DNA from: Synergistota bacterium
GTDB lineage: Bacteria > Synergistota > GBS-1
DNA: 64,000 nt
Assembly (NCBI GenBank): GCA_025060595.1
Contig: JANXBX010000008.1
Location: forward strand, 1 to 64,000
Direction: 5' to 3'
In this document: positions 24,511 to 33,157 of the stretch, piece by piece
Numbering within the stretch: the stretch's first letter is position 1
How the letters are laid out: each line of letters starts with the position of its first letter
Position numbers and translations under genes: made by a program
The notes under the pieces: generated by a model
Database searches by the model: none
What the model was told of the DNA's origin: nothing
What the model saw: only the letters and a program-made list of their open reading frames with translations

Positions 24511-26961
24511 TCATACCTTGTTATGTTCCGTGCGGGCTATTATTTCCTCTTGTAATCCCTTTGGTAGGTTAACGAAGTAGTCGCTATAACCTGCTACTCT
24601 AACCATTAGATCTTGGAAGTCTGCAGGTCTTTTCTGAGCTTCTCTTAAGACTTCAGCGCTTATTACATTAAATTGGACGTGATGTCCACCAAGCCTAAAG
24701 AAAGTCCTTATAAGTTGTGCAAGCTTAAAGAGATTTTCTTCGGTTTCAAAGAGATCAGGCGTTAGCTTTTGGTTAAGTAAGGCTCCTCCAGTTTTGTCCC
24801 AATCGCATTTAGCTATGCTTTTAAAAACTGCGGCTATACCCTTTCTATCCATTCCTTGAACGGGTGATATCCCTTCAGATACAGGAAAGCCTGCCTCTCT
24901 ACCATCAGGAGTGGCTCCAGTTACCTTTCCAAAATAAACATGAACTGTGGTTGGTAAAAAGTAAACCCTTCTTTGGGCTCTCCTTATAGAGGAGGGTGGA
25001 TAGCTTTCAATCATTTCTACTAGGGAATCTACTAGCATTTTAGCTATTTCATCTACATAATCATCATCATTCCCAAACTTGGGAGTTTTTTCAGGGTTGC
25101 GTAAAACCTCCCTTAGTAGTTCATAACCTTTCCAGTTAGATCTTAAAGCATCTAAGAGTGTGTTTATGGAGATTTTCTTTTTGTCAAAGACATGATACTT
25201 TATAGAAGCTAGGCTGTCAGCTAAGGTTCCAAGTCCAACTAATTGGATGTATTGAGTGTTGTATCTTGCTCCTCCTGCGTTATAGTCCTTTGCGTTTCTG
25301 ATACAGTCATCTATCCATAAGGATAAGAATGGTACTGGAAGAAGCTTGGCGTAAAGGCTTTCTATTATATCGTTGCCTCTCATTTTTATATCTAAGAAAT
25401 GCTTTACTTGTCTTAGAAAGGCATTCCATAGCTCTTCAAAGCTTCTAAAATCTCTGGGATCGCCAGTTTCTAATCCTATCCTCTTGCCCGTTAAGGGATC
25501 AGTTCCATTATTTAATGTTATCTCAAGTATCTTTGGGAGGTTAAAGTATCCAGTTAATATGTAACACTCTTTTCCAAAGGCACCAGTTTCAACACATCCG
25601 CTTACCCCAGAGGTTCTTGCATCTTCTAAGCTTTTCCCCTGTCTTAACATCTTCACTATAACTCCATCAAAGTTGAAAAACGGGGGTTCACCGAAGCCAT
25701 CTGAAGCTACCCTTAGGGCCTCTATTAGAAACCTATCTGGGTTTTTGTTACTTATCAAAACCGCAGTGTTCGGTTGTAATGTTCTCATTTCCCTTAAAAC
25801 CTCTAAGAAAAGGTAAGATAGTTCGTTAACTCCATCAGATCCATCCTCCTTTAGGCCACCGAAGTTTAGCTTTGAGAAATCATTGTATGTAAAGCTCTCT
25901 TCCGCTGTAACTCCAACTTTTGGGACAGCTGGTTGGTTATTAAATTTAAGCCAAAAGGCTTGGAGTAGTTCCTTCGCCCTTTCTCTTGTTAACCTTCCTT
26001 CCTCTAAATCTCTCTTGTAAAATGGATAAAGATGTTGATCTATCCTTCCAGGATTAAAGGAATCCCAGGGGTTGGTCTCATAAGTTACCCCCACATGAAT
26101 AAACCAGTAGTGTTGAAGAGCCTCCCAAAAAGTTCTTGGAGCATGTGCGGGTACCCATCTGCATATCTCCGCCATTTTTTCAAGCTCTGCTTTTCTCTCT
26201 GGATCCTTTTCTTCATTTGCCGTTTTTTCTAATTTTTTTGCATAACGCTCAGCATAAATCATTATGGCATCGGCTGCTATATCCATGGCTTTCAATTCTT
26301 CCATCTTCTCGTAGTAGTCTGGATCGCTTTCTTTAAGTTCGGTTATCTTTTTCTTTATTTCCTCCTTTATGTCGAGGATCCCCATTTTAAAAATTCTCTC
26401 TCCTCCTGCAGTATGGCCTGGAGATCTTTGCTCCATAAACTCCGTCCATATCCCTGCTTCATAGGCGTTTATCCACTCTTTAGGGAGATTCTCAAAGATG
26501 ATGTTTCTCATATCTTTGCCTTTCCAGAAAGGGATTATCTCTTCTTTATAAGCTTTTTTGACCTCTTCATTTACCTTATAAGGCATGTTTTCCCTTGAAT
26601 TTAATATTTCTAAATCCTCTAAACTATGAACACAAATCTCAGGATAGGTTGGAACCTCCTTTATTCCTGTTCCTCTCAAGCCCACTATAAGTTCTCCTTC
26701 TTCTAAGGGTATTGAGCAGTTTTCAAGGAGATATTTAAAGAATAAAGCTCTTTGAATCGGGATTGACTTCCCTTTCGGAAGATCGCTTTTGTAAAACTCG
26801 GTTATAAGTTTTGCCCTTTCAAGGGAAATCTTAACTTCTTTTTCAACGCTTTCATTCCTTAGTTTTGAAATTCTTTCATTAACTGGTTTTATGGGGGATC
26901 TACGCCTTTTGATCTCCCTTCCGATCTTCTCTTCACATACTTTAGACACAAACTCACCCAT
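24511..26961 (-). CDS. hypD: Glycyl radical enzyme, trans-4-hydroxy-L-proline dehydratase-like (HypD)
   Basis: An 816-residue glycyl radical enzyme. The radical Gly791 lies in RVAGYSDYF, and the thiyl Cys456 and Glu458 in GVSGCVETGAFGKE. Residues that mark HypD, as I recall the Clostridioides difficile enzyme, are kept: Phe175 and His183 in TEFMEQRSPGH, Asp300 in NPWDSFNPGR, Tyr472 (16 after the Cys) and the PTT motif at 670-672. HypD removes water from trans-4-hydroxyproline to give pyrroline-5-carboxylate; a related hydroxyproline isomer remains possible. The N-terminus is about 25 residues longer than the clostridial enzyme. ATG 26961 has GGGGGG eight bases upstream, overlapping the hypE stop. 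The enzyme is oxygen-sensitive, implying anaerobic life. Confidence 0.88.
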   Translation of the reverse strand: MGEFVSKVCEEKIGREIKRRRSPIKPVNERISKLRNESVEKEVKISLERAKLITEFYKSDLPKGKSIPIQRALFFKYLLENCSIPLEEGELIVGLRGTGIKEVPTYPEICVHSLEDLEILNSRENMPYKVNEEVKKAYKEEIIPFWKGKDMRNIIFENLPKEWINAYEAGIWTEFMEQRSPGHTAGGERIFKMGILDIKEEIKKKITELKESDPDYYEKMEELKAMDIAADAIMIYAERYAKKLEKTANEEKDPERKAELEKMAEICRWVPAHAPRTFWEALQHYWFIHVGVTYETNPWDSFNPGRIDQHLYPFYKRDLEEGRLTRERAKELLQAFWLKFNNQPAVPKVGVTAEESFTYNDFSKLNFGGLKEDGSDGVNELSYLFLEVLREMRTLQPNTAVLISNKNPDRFLIEALRVASDGFGEPPFFNFDGVIVKMLRQGKSLEDARTSGVSGCVETGAFGKECYILTGYFNLPKILEITLNNGTDPLTGKRIGLETGDPRDFRSFEELWNAFLRQVKHFLDIKMRGNDIIESLYAKLLPVPFLSLWIDDCIRNAKDYNAGGARYNTQYIQLVGLGTLADSLASIKYHVFDKKKISINTLLDALRSNWKGYELLREVLRNPEKTPKFGNDDDYVDEIAKMLVDSLVEMIESYPPSSIRRAQRRVYFLPTTVHVYFGKVTGATPDGREAGFPVSEGISPVQGMDRKGIAAVFKSIAKCDWDKTGGALLNQKLTPDLFETEENLFKLAQLIRTFFRLGGHHVQFNVISAEVLREAQKRPADFQDLMVRVAGYSDYFVNLPKGLQEEIIARTEHNKV

Positions 26962-26966
26962 ATCTT

Positions 26967-27866
26967 TTACCCCCCGATTTTAACCTTTAAGCCTATCTTC
27001 TCGAACTCTCCTCGTATCCAGCTTAAGGTTTCCTCGCTTGTTTTTAAATTTAGCTTCATTTTATATTCTTTATTTAGCCTCTGATATTTTTCACTGACCT
27101 CGTGATAGGGTAAGAGGTTTACCTCTAGGATTCCATCAAGCTTAGATATTAAGTTTACCCACTCTTTAACGTTATTAAGGCTATCGGTAATCCCAGGTAT
27201 TACTGGAAGTCTTAGGATGGTCTTCTTTCCGTTTTCTAACAAAAATTTAAGGTTCTCTTTTATGATTTCGTTTGATACACCTGTATATCTTTTGTGTTCG
27301 TTAGAGTTAAAAAGCTTTATATCATAGAGGAATAGATCTGTGTGAGGAAGGATCAACGCAAGGCTTTCCCTCGGGGCATAACCGGAGGTATCCACTATGG
27401 TATTTATATATCTTTTCTTTAATTCTTTTAAACATTGCGCTAAAAACTCAGGTTGTGCTAACGGTTCTCCCCCTGAGAAAGTTACACCTCCATTTGAGCT
27501 ATCATAGAAAGGTAAATCCTTTTCTACCTCTTCTATAAGCTCTGGGATACTTATTACTTTTCCGATCTTCTTAAGAGCGCTTGTAGGACATGCTTCTACA
27601 CATATTCCACAACCGTTGCATCGGTTGCGGTCGATTAATACCTTTTTCTCGCTAAAGCTTATGGCTTTCAAAGGACAAGCTTCAAGGCAACCTTTGCACC
27701 TTAGGCACTTATACTCAAGGTGAGCTATTTCTATTTTTCTTGATATACCTTCAGGATTATGGCACCACCAGCAATTTAGGGGACAACCTTTCATAAATAC
27801 AGTTGTTCTTATTCCTGGGCCATCGTGAATAGTATACCTTTTAATGTCGAAAATCAGCCCTTTCGT
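26967..27866 (-). CDS. hypE: Glycyl-radical-enzyme activase (HypE-like), ancestral start codon is ACG
   Basis: Radical-SAM activase for the adjacent dehydratase. It has the cluster motif CPLNCWWC, two ferredoxin-type clusters (CLRCKGCLEACP, CNGCGICVEACP) and the GGVTFSGGEPL segment. The first in-frame ATG (27794) would leave out the conserved beginning KGLIFDIKRYTIHDGPGIRTTVF. That region is present in frame upstream, but at the expected Met position the codon is ACG (27866-27864). GAGGTG lies exactly eight bases before this ACG. Either ACG serves as a weak start, translation begins at 27794 with a truncated protein, or the base is a sequence error or a disabling mutation. Coordinates here use the ACG. 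Confidence 0.8.
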   Translation of the reverse strand, partial: TKGLIFDIKRYTIHDGPGIRTTVFMKGCPLNCWWCHNPEGISRKIEIAHLEYKCLRCKGCLEACPLKAISFSEKKVLIDRNRCNGCGICVEACPTSALKKIGKVISIPELIEEVEKDLPFYDSSNGGVTFSGGEPLAQPEFLAQCLKELKKRYINTIVDTSGYAPRESLALILPHTDLFLYDIKLFNSNEHKRYTGVSNEIIKENLKFLLENGKKTILRLPVIPGITDSLNNVKEWVNLISKLDGILEVNLLPYHEVSEKYQRLNKEYKMKLNLKTSEETLSWIRGEFEKIGLKVKIGG

Positions 27867-27915
27867 TTAAAAGACACCTCTTTTTTTAAATGCTAATCGA
27901 ATTTGGCGTTTAATT

Positions 27916-28797
27916 TTAAAGTAATTTAACTTTATTTTTTAAGATTCCTATTTTCTCTATTTCTATCTCTACTATATCTCCTTCAATTAACGAAAAATCC
28001 TCGGGAGGGATTATCCCTGTTCCTGTTAAGCATACGCTTCCTGGAGGAACAGGGTTATACTTTAAAAGATACTCTCTTATTTCGCTTATGCTTCTTTTCA
28101 TCTGCTCTGTGCTAGTTTTTCCTTCGAATATCATATTTCCGTTTCTAAATATTCTACATTCTATGTTGAGTTTAGGTTCAAGGCCTACCTCGTCAACGGT
28201 AACTATTGATGGACCTATTGCACAGCATGCTTCGAATATCTTGGCCTGGGAAAGGTAAAGGGGATTTGCTGCCTCTATATCTCTTGAAGATACATCATTT
28301 CCTGCTGTGAAACCGATTATTTCTCCATCGAATCCAAGTACAAAAGCAAGCTCTGGCTCTGGTACGCTCCAATTAGAATCTCCTCTTATCCCTATTTCCT
28401 CGTCGGGGCCTACACAGCGATGATTTGTAGCTTTAAAGAATATCTCCGGTCTTTTTGCCCTATAAACCATACTATATATTCCCTTTATACCCGTTTCTTT
28501 TTCTCTTTCCTCTTCGCTTCTTTTATAGGTTACTCCTGCTCCCCAAACCTCAGGAGGGTCTATGGGTTTTATGATCTTGAGGTTTTTGAATGGTAACCTT
28601 TTGAGACCTTGAGGATTTTCAGTTATTATTTCCTTCAGAAGATCCCCAATGCTTCTATTTTTCCTTTTTGCATCAATAGATAAATCTAATATGCTCTGAT
28701 ACTTATCATCTTTCGCCTCGGTTATGTCTATAACTTCTTCGTTTACCCAGACACCGAGACGAACCTCATCCCTGAGAATGAAACGTACAATTTTCAA
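27916..28797 (-). CDS. Fumarylacetoacetate hydrolase-family enzyme (KdaD-like)
   Basis: About 293 residues of the FAH fold. The metal-binding and active-site regions WGAGVTYKRSEEER, VPEPELAFVLGFDGEIIGFTAGNDVSSRDIE and SVCLTGTGIIPP are visible. The overall pattern is closest to 2-keto-3-deoxy-D-arabinonate dehydratase and related hydratases/isomerases. I start it at TTG 28797, with GGAGG eight bases upstream; an upstream ATG at 28851 lacks a ribosome binding site. It precedes hypE and hypD in the same direction (49-base gap). The link between a keto-acid dehydratase and hydroxyproline use is not obvious, so it may process a downstream 2-keto acid or be independent. Confidence 0.85.
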   Translation of the reverse strand: MKIVRFILRDEVRLGVWVNEEVIDITEAKDDKYQSILDLSIDAKRKNRSIGDLLKEIITENPQGLKRLPFKNLKIIKPIDPPEVWGAGVTYKRSEEEREKETGIKGIYSMVYRAKRPEIFFKATNHRCVGPDEEIGIRGDSNWSVPEPELAFVLGFDGEIIGFTAGNDVSSRDIEAANPLYLSQAKIFEACCAIGPSIVTVDEVGLEPKLNIECRIFRNGNMIFEGKTSTEQMKRSISEIREYLLKYNPVPPGSVCLTGTGIIPPEDFSLIEGDIVEIEIEKIGILKNKVKLL

Positions 28798-28833
28798 GCT
28801 TGAACCCTCCTTTCTCTCTTCTATTATATCGTA

Positions 28834-28862
28834 TTGATCTTTATCTAGCATGGTATTATAAT
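28834..28862 (+). promoter_or_regulatory. Promoter of the 28905 methyltransferase gene
   Basis: TTGATC (28834-28839), a 17-base spacer and a perfect TATAAT (28857-28862), about 40 bases before the GTG start. Confidence 0.6.
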
Positions 28863-28904
28863 TTTTTTAAATCGTGTTATTAATTTTAATGGAGGTGTCA
28901 CGCT

Positions 28905-29513
28905 GTGAAGGAAAAGCTTCGGACCTTCTTTAACGAGATGGCTGATAAATGGGATGAGATACAAGATATATCCTATGAGAAGCTGGAACAGCTTCTTTCT
29001 CGGCTACCTATACCAAGGGGAAGCGTGATACTAGATGTGGGTTCTGGAACTGGCGTGCTTATACCTTTCCTAAGAAAGCTTTTTATGCCCTCCTTGATAG
29101 TTGAGATGGATATAGCTGAAAGGATGCTTGCTATAGCTAGGAGGAAGTTTGGAAGTGATGGAATACTTTACATTTGGGGTGACGCGGAAAGTTATAGGTT
29201 TGATATAAACTTTGATGCTATAATCTGCTACTCCTCCTTTCCTCACTTTGAGGATAAGGAAAAGGCAATCAAAAATCTCGTTAATTTTCTTGATGGGAGG
29301 GGAATATTTGCTATAGTTCATACCTTGGGGAGAGAAGATATCCGCAGGATTCATTCTATGAATGAGATAACCAAGGATGATATCCTTCCTTCGGCAGAAG
29401 AGATTTCTCTTTTATTTAAAAAGAATGGATTGGAAATCCTTGAAAGTATAGACGATGAGGACAAGTATCTTGTCGTTGGTGTAAAGGTTGAGAATCCAAG
29501 ACTAAATTTATAA
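28905..29513 (+). CDS. Class I SAM-dependent methyltransferase
   Basis: A 202-residue small-molecule-type methyltransferase. SAM motif I, VILDVGSGTGVLIPFL, is near residue 41, an acidic residue of motif II lies in IVEMDIAERML, and FDAIICYSSFPHFEDKEKAI forms the motif IV region. The N-terminus resembles ubiE/arsM-like enzymes (FFNEMADKWDE). GTG 28905 is preceded by GGAGGTG. Substrate unknown. It stands alone between divergent and convergent neighbours. Confidence 0.82.
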   Translation: MKEKLRTFFNEMADKWDEIQDISYEKLEQLLSRLPIPRGSVILDVGSGTGVLIPFLRKLFMPSLIVEMDIAERMLAIARRKFGSDGILYIWGDAESYRFDINFDAIICYSSFPHFEDKEKAIKNLVNFLDGRGIFAIVHTLGREDIRRIHSMNEITKDDILPSAEEISLLFKKNGLEILESIDDEDKYLVVGVKVENPRLNL

Positions 29514-29527
29514 TTTCATTTTCAGTC

Positions 29528-29559
29528 TCCGGCCACAATCTTACAAGATTGTGGCCGGA
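29528..29559. terminator. Hairpin between convergent genes
   Basis: A perfect 15-bp inverted repeat with a two-base loop (29528-29542 with 29545-29559), located between convergent genes. Neither strand has a clear T run after the stem, so it may be a two-way RNA 3'-end/stability element rather than a classic terminator. Confidence 0.6.
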
Positions 29560-29584
29560 AAGACAGCATATATAAGTTATAATT

Positions 29585-30277
29585 TCATTTTAGCTCGAAG
29601 CATAAGGTTGAAGATAAGGATAGTCTATCCGCATGTGTTTTATCCTCCAGGGGTATCCTTGTGCTTGCTATTATTACGTTATAACCTTCCCTTATACCGG
29701 TTATGATAACCGTGCCGTTCTTATCCGTTTTAAATGTCTTATCTGAACCTTGGATTTCGATTGTTACATCGGGCGTGGGTTTCCCCTTGTACAACACTTG
29801 AAGTCCAAGCTCTTTGTCTTTTATAGGTTGATTTAAAGGTATTATTTCAAACTCTAAACCAACCGGTTTTAGAGATGCTTCACTCCAACTTAAAATTAGT
29901 TTGCTGTACTTTAATGGATGAGAGGAGTCCTCAACAGGTTTTCCGTATTCAACTTTTGACATGTTTTTCCATCCCTCAGGCGTTTTTACCCAGTAACCAT
30001 TGTCGAAGAAAACGGTTAAAATAGCCAGATTTTTAGAGGAATCAGTCAAACTCACAGCTACCTCGCCATCTCCTTCGATCAGCTTTACCCCTAGAGGTTC
30101 TCCCTTAGGGGAAAAACCCTTAACCTCTTTGACCTTCTTGACATCGTACTTTTCAAGATCGTTTCCGTGTCCATAGGCTATAAGGAAAAGATTTCCCTTT
30201 GGTATAAACCAAACGTCGTGTCCCCATGCTACACCCGTAATAGTAAATACCAGCAGTACCGCTAACAGTAAGCGCAA
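29585..30277 (-). CDS. Secreted DUF4198-family protein
   Basis: About 230 residues: signal peptide (MRLLLAVLLVFTITGVAWG), then HDVWFIP, the usual N-terminal stretch of DUF4198 proteins, whose relatives occur with Co/Ni ABC transporters. The N-terminal His of HDVW could contribute to metal binding. The C-terminal third (about 165-215) reads like a beta-sandwich with KGKPTPDVTIEIQGSDKTF and TDKNGTVIITGI. The start is TTG 30277, ten bases after AAGGAGG; the GTG at 30301 overlaps that motif. No metal transporter lies next to it, so the role is open. Confidence 0.75.
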   Translation of the reverse strand: MRLLLAVLLVFTITGVAWGHDVWFIPKGNLFLIAYGHGNDLEKYDVKKVKEVKGFSPKGEPLGVKLIEGDGEVAVSLTDSSKNLAILTVFFDNGYWVKTPEGWKNMSKVEYGKPVEDSSHPLKYSKLILSWSEASLKPVGLEFEIIPLNQPIKDKELGLQVLYKGKPTPDVTIEIQGSDKTFKTDKNGTVIITGIREGYNVIIASTRIPLEDKTHADRLSLSSTLCFELK

Positions 30278-30331
30278 CTTTAATCTACCTCCTTTTAACA
30301 CGAATTTTATTTTTTGTGCTATTAGGCAAGC

Positions 30332-30360
30332 ATTATATCAATGGGGTATTACTATGTCAA
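30332..30360 (-). promoter_or_regulatory. Consensus promoter of the DUF4198 gene
   Basis: Perfect TTGACA (30360-30355), a 17-base spacer and perfect TATAAT (30337-30332) on the minus strand, about 55 bases before the start codon. It is the best sigma-70-type match seen in the window. Confidence 0.85.
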
Positions 30361-30363
30361 GGG

Positions 30364-30392
30364 TTGCTTGATAGGCTTTTTTGATTTAAAAT
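30364..30392 (+). promoter_or_regulatory. Possible promoter of the carboxypeptidase gene
   Basis: TTGCTT (30364-30369), 17 bases, TAAAAT (30387-30392), 40 bases before GTG 30432. Confidence 0.45.
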
Positions 30393-30431
30393 TCTTAAAG
30401 GTGGGGAATTTTAATTGAGGGAGTGTAAGGC

Positions 30432-31244
30432 GTGAAAAGGAGATCTTTCGTGAGAGCTTTTGTGGTGTTTTTATTTTTGCTTTTTACTACAGGTGGCTTC
30501 TCAGAGGCTAAGGAATTAATAGATCCATTTCCTTTTATAGCTTCATCTTATTTAGTTAAGATAGATGGTAAGATCGTATGGGCTAAGGATATTCATAAAA
30601 GGCTTCCTCCTGCAAGTTTGACCAAGATTATGACTGCCTTGATCGCCCTTGAGAAGATTAAACCTGATGAGATAGTTCGGGTTAGCAGAAGTGCTGCTAT
30701 GGAAGACGGATCGAGGATAAGGCTTAAAGAGGGAGATAGGTTAAGGGCTATAGATTTAATTTGTGCAGCTTTAATACATTCTGCTAATGATGCCTGTAGG
30801 GCTATAGCGGAATATGTGGGTGGAAGTGAGTCTAACTTTGTAAGGATGATGAACCTTCGTGCGCAGAGGATGGGCTTGAAGAACACAAATTTCGTCAACT
30901 CTTGTGGTCATGATCACCCGAATCATTACTCAAGCGCTTACGATTTAATGATATTAACCGAAGCTGCTATGAGAAATCAAGCCTTTGCCAGAATAGTTTC
31001 AATTCCTGAAATGGAAGTGAAAACTGTTGATGGTAAGAGAACCTTTAAACTTAAGAATAAGAATAAACTTATCGATTGCTATCCAGGGGTTATTGGAGTG
31101 AAGACGGGTTATACAGATAGAGCGGGGAGATGTTTAGTGGCCTGGGCAGAGAGAGGCAATAGAAAGGTTTTATTGATCCTCTTAAATGCTCCCAATCGCT
31201 GGGATGATGCGCCTTTCCTTCTTGACCTCGCTTTTGAGTTTTAG
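30432..31244 (+). CDS. D-alanyl-D-alanine carboxypeptidase (PBP5/DacF type)
   Basis: A 270-residue low-molecular-weight penicillin-binding protein that trims the terminal D-Ala from peptidoglycan stem peptides. It has a signal peptide (FVRAFVVFLFLLFTTGGFSEA) and the three catalytic motifs: Ser62-x-x-Lys65 in ASLTKIM, Ser117-Ala-Asn119, and Lys224-Thr-Gly in GVKTGYT. It stops soon after the catalytic domain, so the C-terminal PBP5 domain and amphipathic membrane anchor of E. coli PBP5 are missing. The enzyme is probably periplasmic and soluble or held by an uncleaved signal. GTG start. Confidence 0.92.
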   Translation: MKRRSFVRAFVVFLFLLFTTGGFSEAKELIDPFPFIASSYLVKIDGKIVWAKDIHKRLPPASLTKIMTALIALEKIKPDEIVRVSRSAAMEDGSRIRLKEGDRLRAIDLICAALIHSANDACRAIAEYVGGSESNFVRMMNLRAQRMGLKNTNFVNSCGHDHPNHYSSAYDLMILTEAAMRNQAFARIVSIPEMEVKTVDGKRTFKLKNKNKLIDCYPGVIGVKTGYTDRAGRCLVAWAERGNRKVLLILLNAPNRWDDAPFLLDLAFEF

Positions 31245-31261
31245 GGGAGGGGTGGTTTTTT

Positions 31262-32308
31262 TTGTTAAAGTGTAGGGTTTGTGGAAAAGGCTTCGTTGGT
31301 TTTAAAATTTCGTGTGATTGTGGTGGGTTATTGGACTATTTTTATGAAAGACCTAGAGTTTTCGATGTTTGCATTGATAAGAGGTTTTTGGACATAAGAA
31401 GGTATGTTAAGTTGCTTCCGTTAAAAGAGGCTTTTTATCCAAGCCTTACATTACCTTTAACTCCTATTGTTGAAAGGACCTTTAGTAATGTAAAGGTTTT
31501 CTTTAAGCTTGAGTATTTGATGCCAAGCGGTTCCTTTAAAGATCGAGGAACCTATGTAACGGTAGCAAAGCTTAAGGAAGAGGGTATACAAGAGGTTACT
31601 TTAGACTCTTCAGGTAATGCTGCTTTAAGCCTAGCTCTTTTTTCTAAGTGTGAAGGATTAAAGGCTCACATATTTATACCTAGTCACACAAGCAAGGGTA
31701 AAAAGAGGCTCCTTAAGTTTTTGGATGCTGAGGTTCATGAGGTTGAGGGCTCGAGAATGGATGTATATAAAAAGGCAAAAAGCTTTGAAGGGGGACTATA
31801 TGTATCTCATTGGTTTAATCCCTTCTTCCTTGAAGGTACAAAATTGATCGCTTACGAGGTCTATGAGCAGGTAGGCTCGATAGATTACGTTTTAAGCCCT
31901 GTAGGAAGTGGAAGTCTATTTATAGGTCTTTATAAGGGCTTTAAAGAGCTTGAAAAATATGGTAAGCTTACCATGCCTGTCATGATAGCTGTCCAAGCTA
32001 AAGGTTTTGAGAGTTTAATTGAAAGAAGCGAAGAAAAGAGTTCCTTAGCTGAAGGAATAGCTATCCCAGAGCCACCGAGAAAAGAGGAGATGAAAGAAAT
32101 CCTTAAGGAAAGCTGTGGAAAAGCTATTTCTGTGGGAGATAGTGAGATAAGTGAAGCTTTAGCTGAACTCCTTTCTTTTGGTTTTCTTGTTGAACCTACA
32201 TCAGCTGCAACTTATGCTGGATTTAAGATCTTATTTAATGAAGGTTATTTTAAGGGAAAGGCGAAGGTTTTGATCCCTTTAACTGGCTCTGGTTTAAAGA
32301 GCGTTTAA
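31262..32308 (+). CDS. thrC: Threonine synthase
   Basis: A 348-residue fold-type II PLP enzyme converting O-phosphohomoserine to threonine. An N-terminal zinc-ribbon-like segment (CRVCGKGF, CDCGG) is followed by the PLP lysine region MPSGSFKDRGTYVT (Lys93), then SSGNAALSLALF and the phosphate-binding SPVGSGSLFIG. The late FLVEPTSAATYAGF is also typical. TTG 31262 has GGGAGGGG upstream. Its reading frame follows the carboxypeptidase gene by 17 bases, so they may be cotranscribed. Confidence 0.88.
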   Translation: MLKCRVCGKGFVGFKISCDCGGLLDYFYERPRVFDVCIDKRFLDIRRYVKLLPLKEAFYPSLTLPLTPIVERTFSNVKVFFKLEYLMPSGSFKDRGTYVTVAKLKEEGIQEVTLDSSGNAALSLALFSKCEGLKAHIFIPSHTSKGKKRLLKFLDAEVHEVEGSRMDVYKKAKSFEGGLYVSHWFNPFFLEGTKLIAYEVYEQVGSIDYVLSPVGSGSLFIGLYKGFKELEKYGKLTMPVMIAVQAKGFESLIERSEEKSSLAEGIAIPEPPRKEEMKEILKESCGKAISVGDSEISEALAELLSFGFLVEPTSAATYAGFKILFNEGYFKGKAKVLIPLTGSGLKSV

Positions 32309-32310
32309 TG

Positions 32311-33153
32311 CTATATGTTCACATCCTTAAGCTTCATTTGAGCTTTTACTACAGAGGATATTACTCTGGATAGCGTTTCGAATTTTTCAACCGTTTTTTC
32401 CATAACTTCAAGAGCCCTATCAAAATTATTTTTCTCTTCAAGGAGATTTTCTCTTGTTCCTGAAAGGAGCTCTGCTATGCGATAAAGCAAAGTGTAATTA
32501 CTTTGCATGAATTCCATTAGCTGTTGTAAGGATTTCTGAACGCTGGTGAAAATTTCTCCCACAAGTTTAGTGCTTTCCAAGGCCTCGCTAACTGCTTTTG
32601 ATAGCTCCCTTACCTGATCTGTTATGCTTTTAGCTACTTTGTTTGATTCTCCAGCTAGCTTTTGCACTTCAGAAGCCACCACAGCAAATCCCTTGCCAAA
32701 CTCTCCAGCTCTTGCAGCTTCTATAGATGCATTTAAAGCTAGTAGGTTTGTTTGCTTTGCAATTTTAGTTATTTCAATAGCCATGCTTTGTATTTCACTA
32801 AACATAGAAAGCGTATGAGAGGTTTTATTTATGGATGAGAGAACCACTTCGCTTATCTTAGATATATCTGCACCAGATTTCTCCAGATCTTCAACTATTT
32901 GTTTATTAACCTCTCTAGATTTTTCTATGCTTTCTATAAGGTTTTTACTTTCTTCCCCAAATTTTTCTGAAAGCTCTTCTATTTTCTTGCGAGTTTCTTC
33001 AAAGGTTTTTTCGAGCTCCTTTAGATTTCCTTGAGATTTTCTTACTCTTGAAAGAAGAGCCTCGTCAAGTTGCGACATGAATGATGTCATTAGGTTTTCT
33101 GCAAAAAACGCCGATAAAACTCTTTCACTGCATTTATCTTTGGACCTTATCAT
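32311..33153 (-). CDS. Soluble methyl-accepting chemotaxis protein coupled to ODP
   Basis: About 280 residues with no membrane segment. The C-terminal half contains the kinase-contact hairpin tip: [24 protein letters not shown] followed by [15 protein letters not shown]. The flanking regions are long coiled-coil helices (about residues 45-115 and 165-270). There is no recognisable ligand domain of its own. The start is ATG 33153; AAGGTG, which also contains the TGA of the upstream ODP gene, lies five bases before it, so translation is coupled. By analogy with the Treponema ODP-chemoreceptor pair, the ODP protein would be its oxygen/iron-sensing partner. Confidence 0.88.
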   Translation of the reverse strand: MIRSKDKCSERVLSAFFAENLMTSFMSQLDEALLSRVRKSQGNLKELEKTFEETRKKIEELSEKFGEESKNLIESIEKSREVNKQIVEDLEKSGADISKISEVVLSSINKTSHTLSMFSEIQSMAIEITKIAKQTNLLALNASIEAARAGEFGKGFAVVASEVQKLAGESNKVAKSITDQVRELSKAVSEALESTKLVGEIFTSVQKSLQQLMEFMQSNYTLLYRIAELLSGTRENLLEEKNNFDRALEVMEKTVEKFETLSRVISSVVKAQMKLKDVNI

Positions 33154-33157
33154 GTTA

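Noticed and set aside
24511-26961. Pyruvate formate-lyase assignment for the glycyl radical enzyme.
   Set aside because: PFL has two adjacent catalytic Cys residues. This protein has a single Cys followed by Val-Glu (CVE), the pattern of dehydratase-type glycyl radical enzymes, together with HypD-like site residues.
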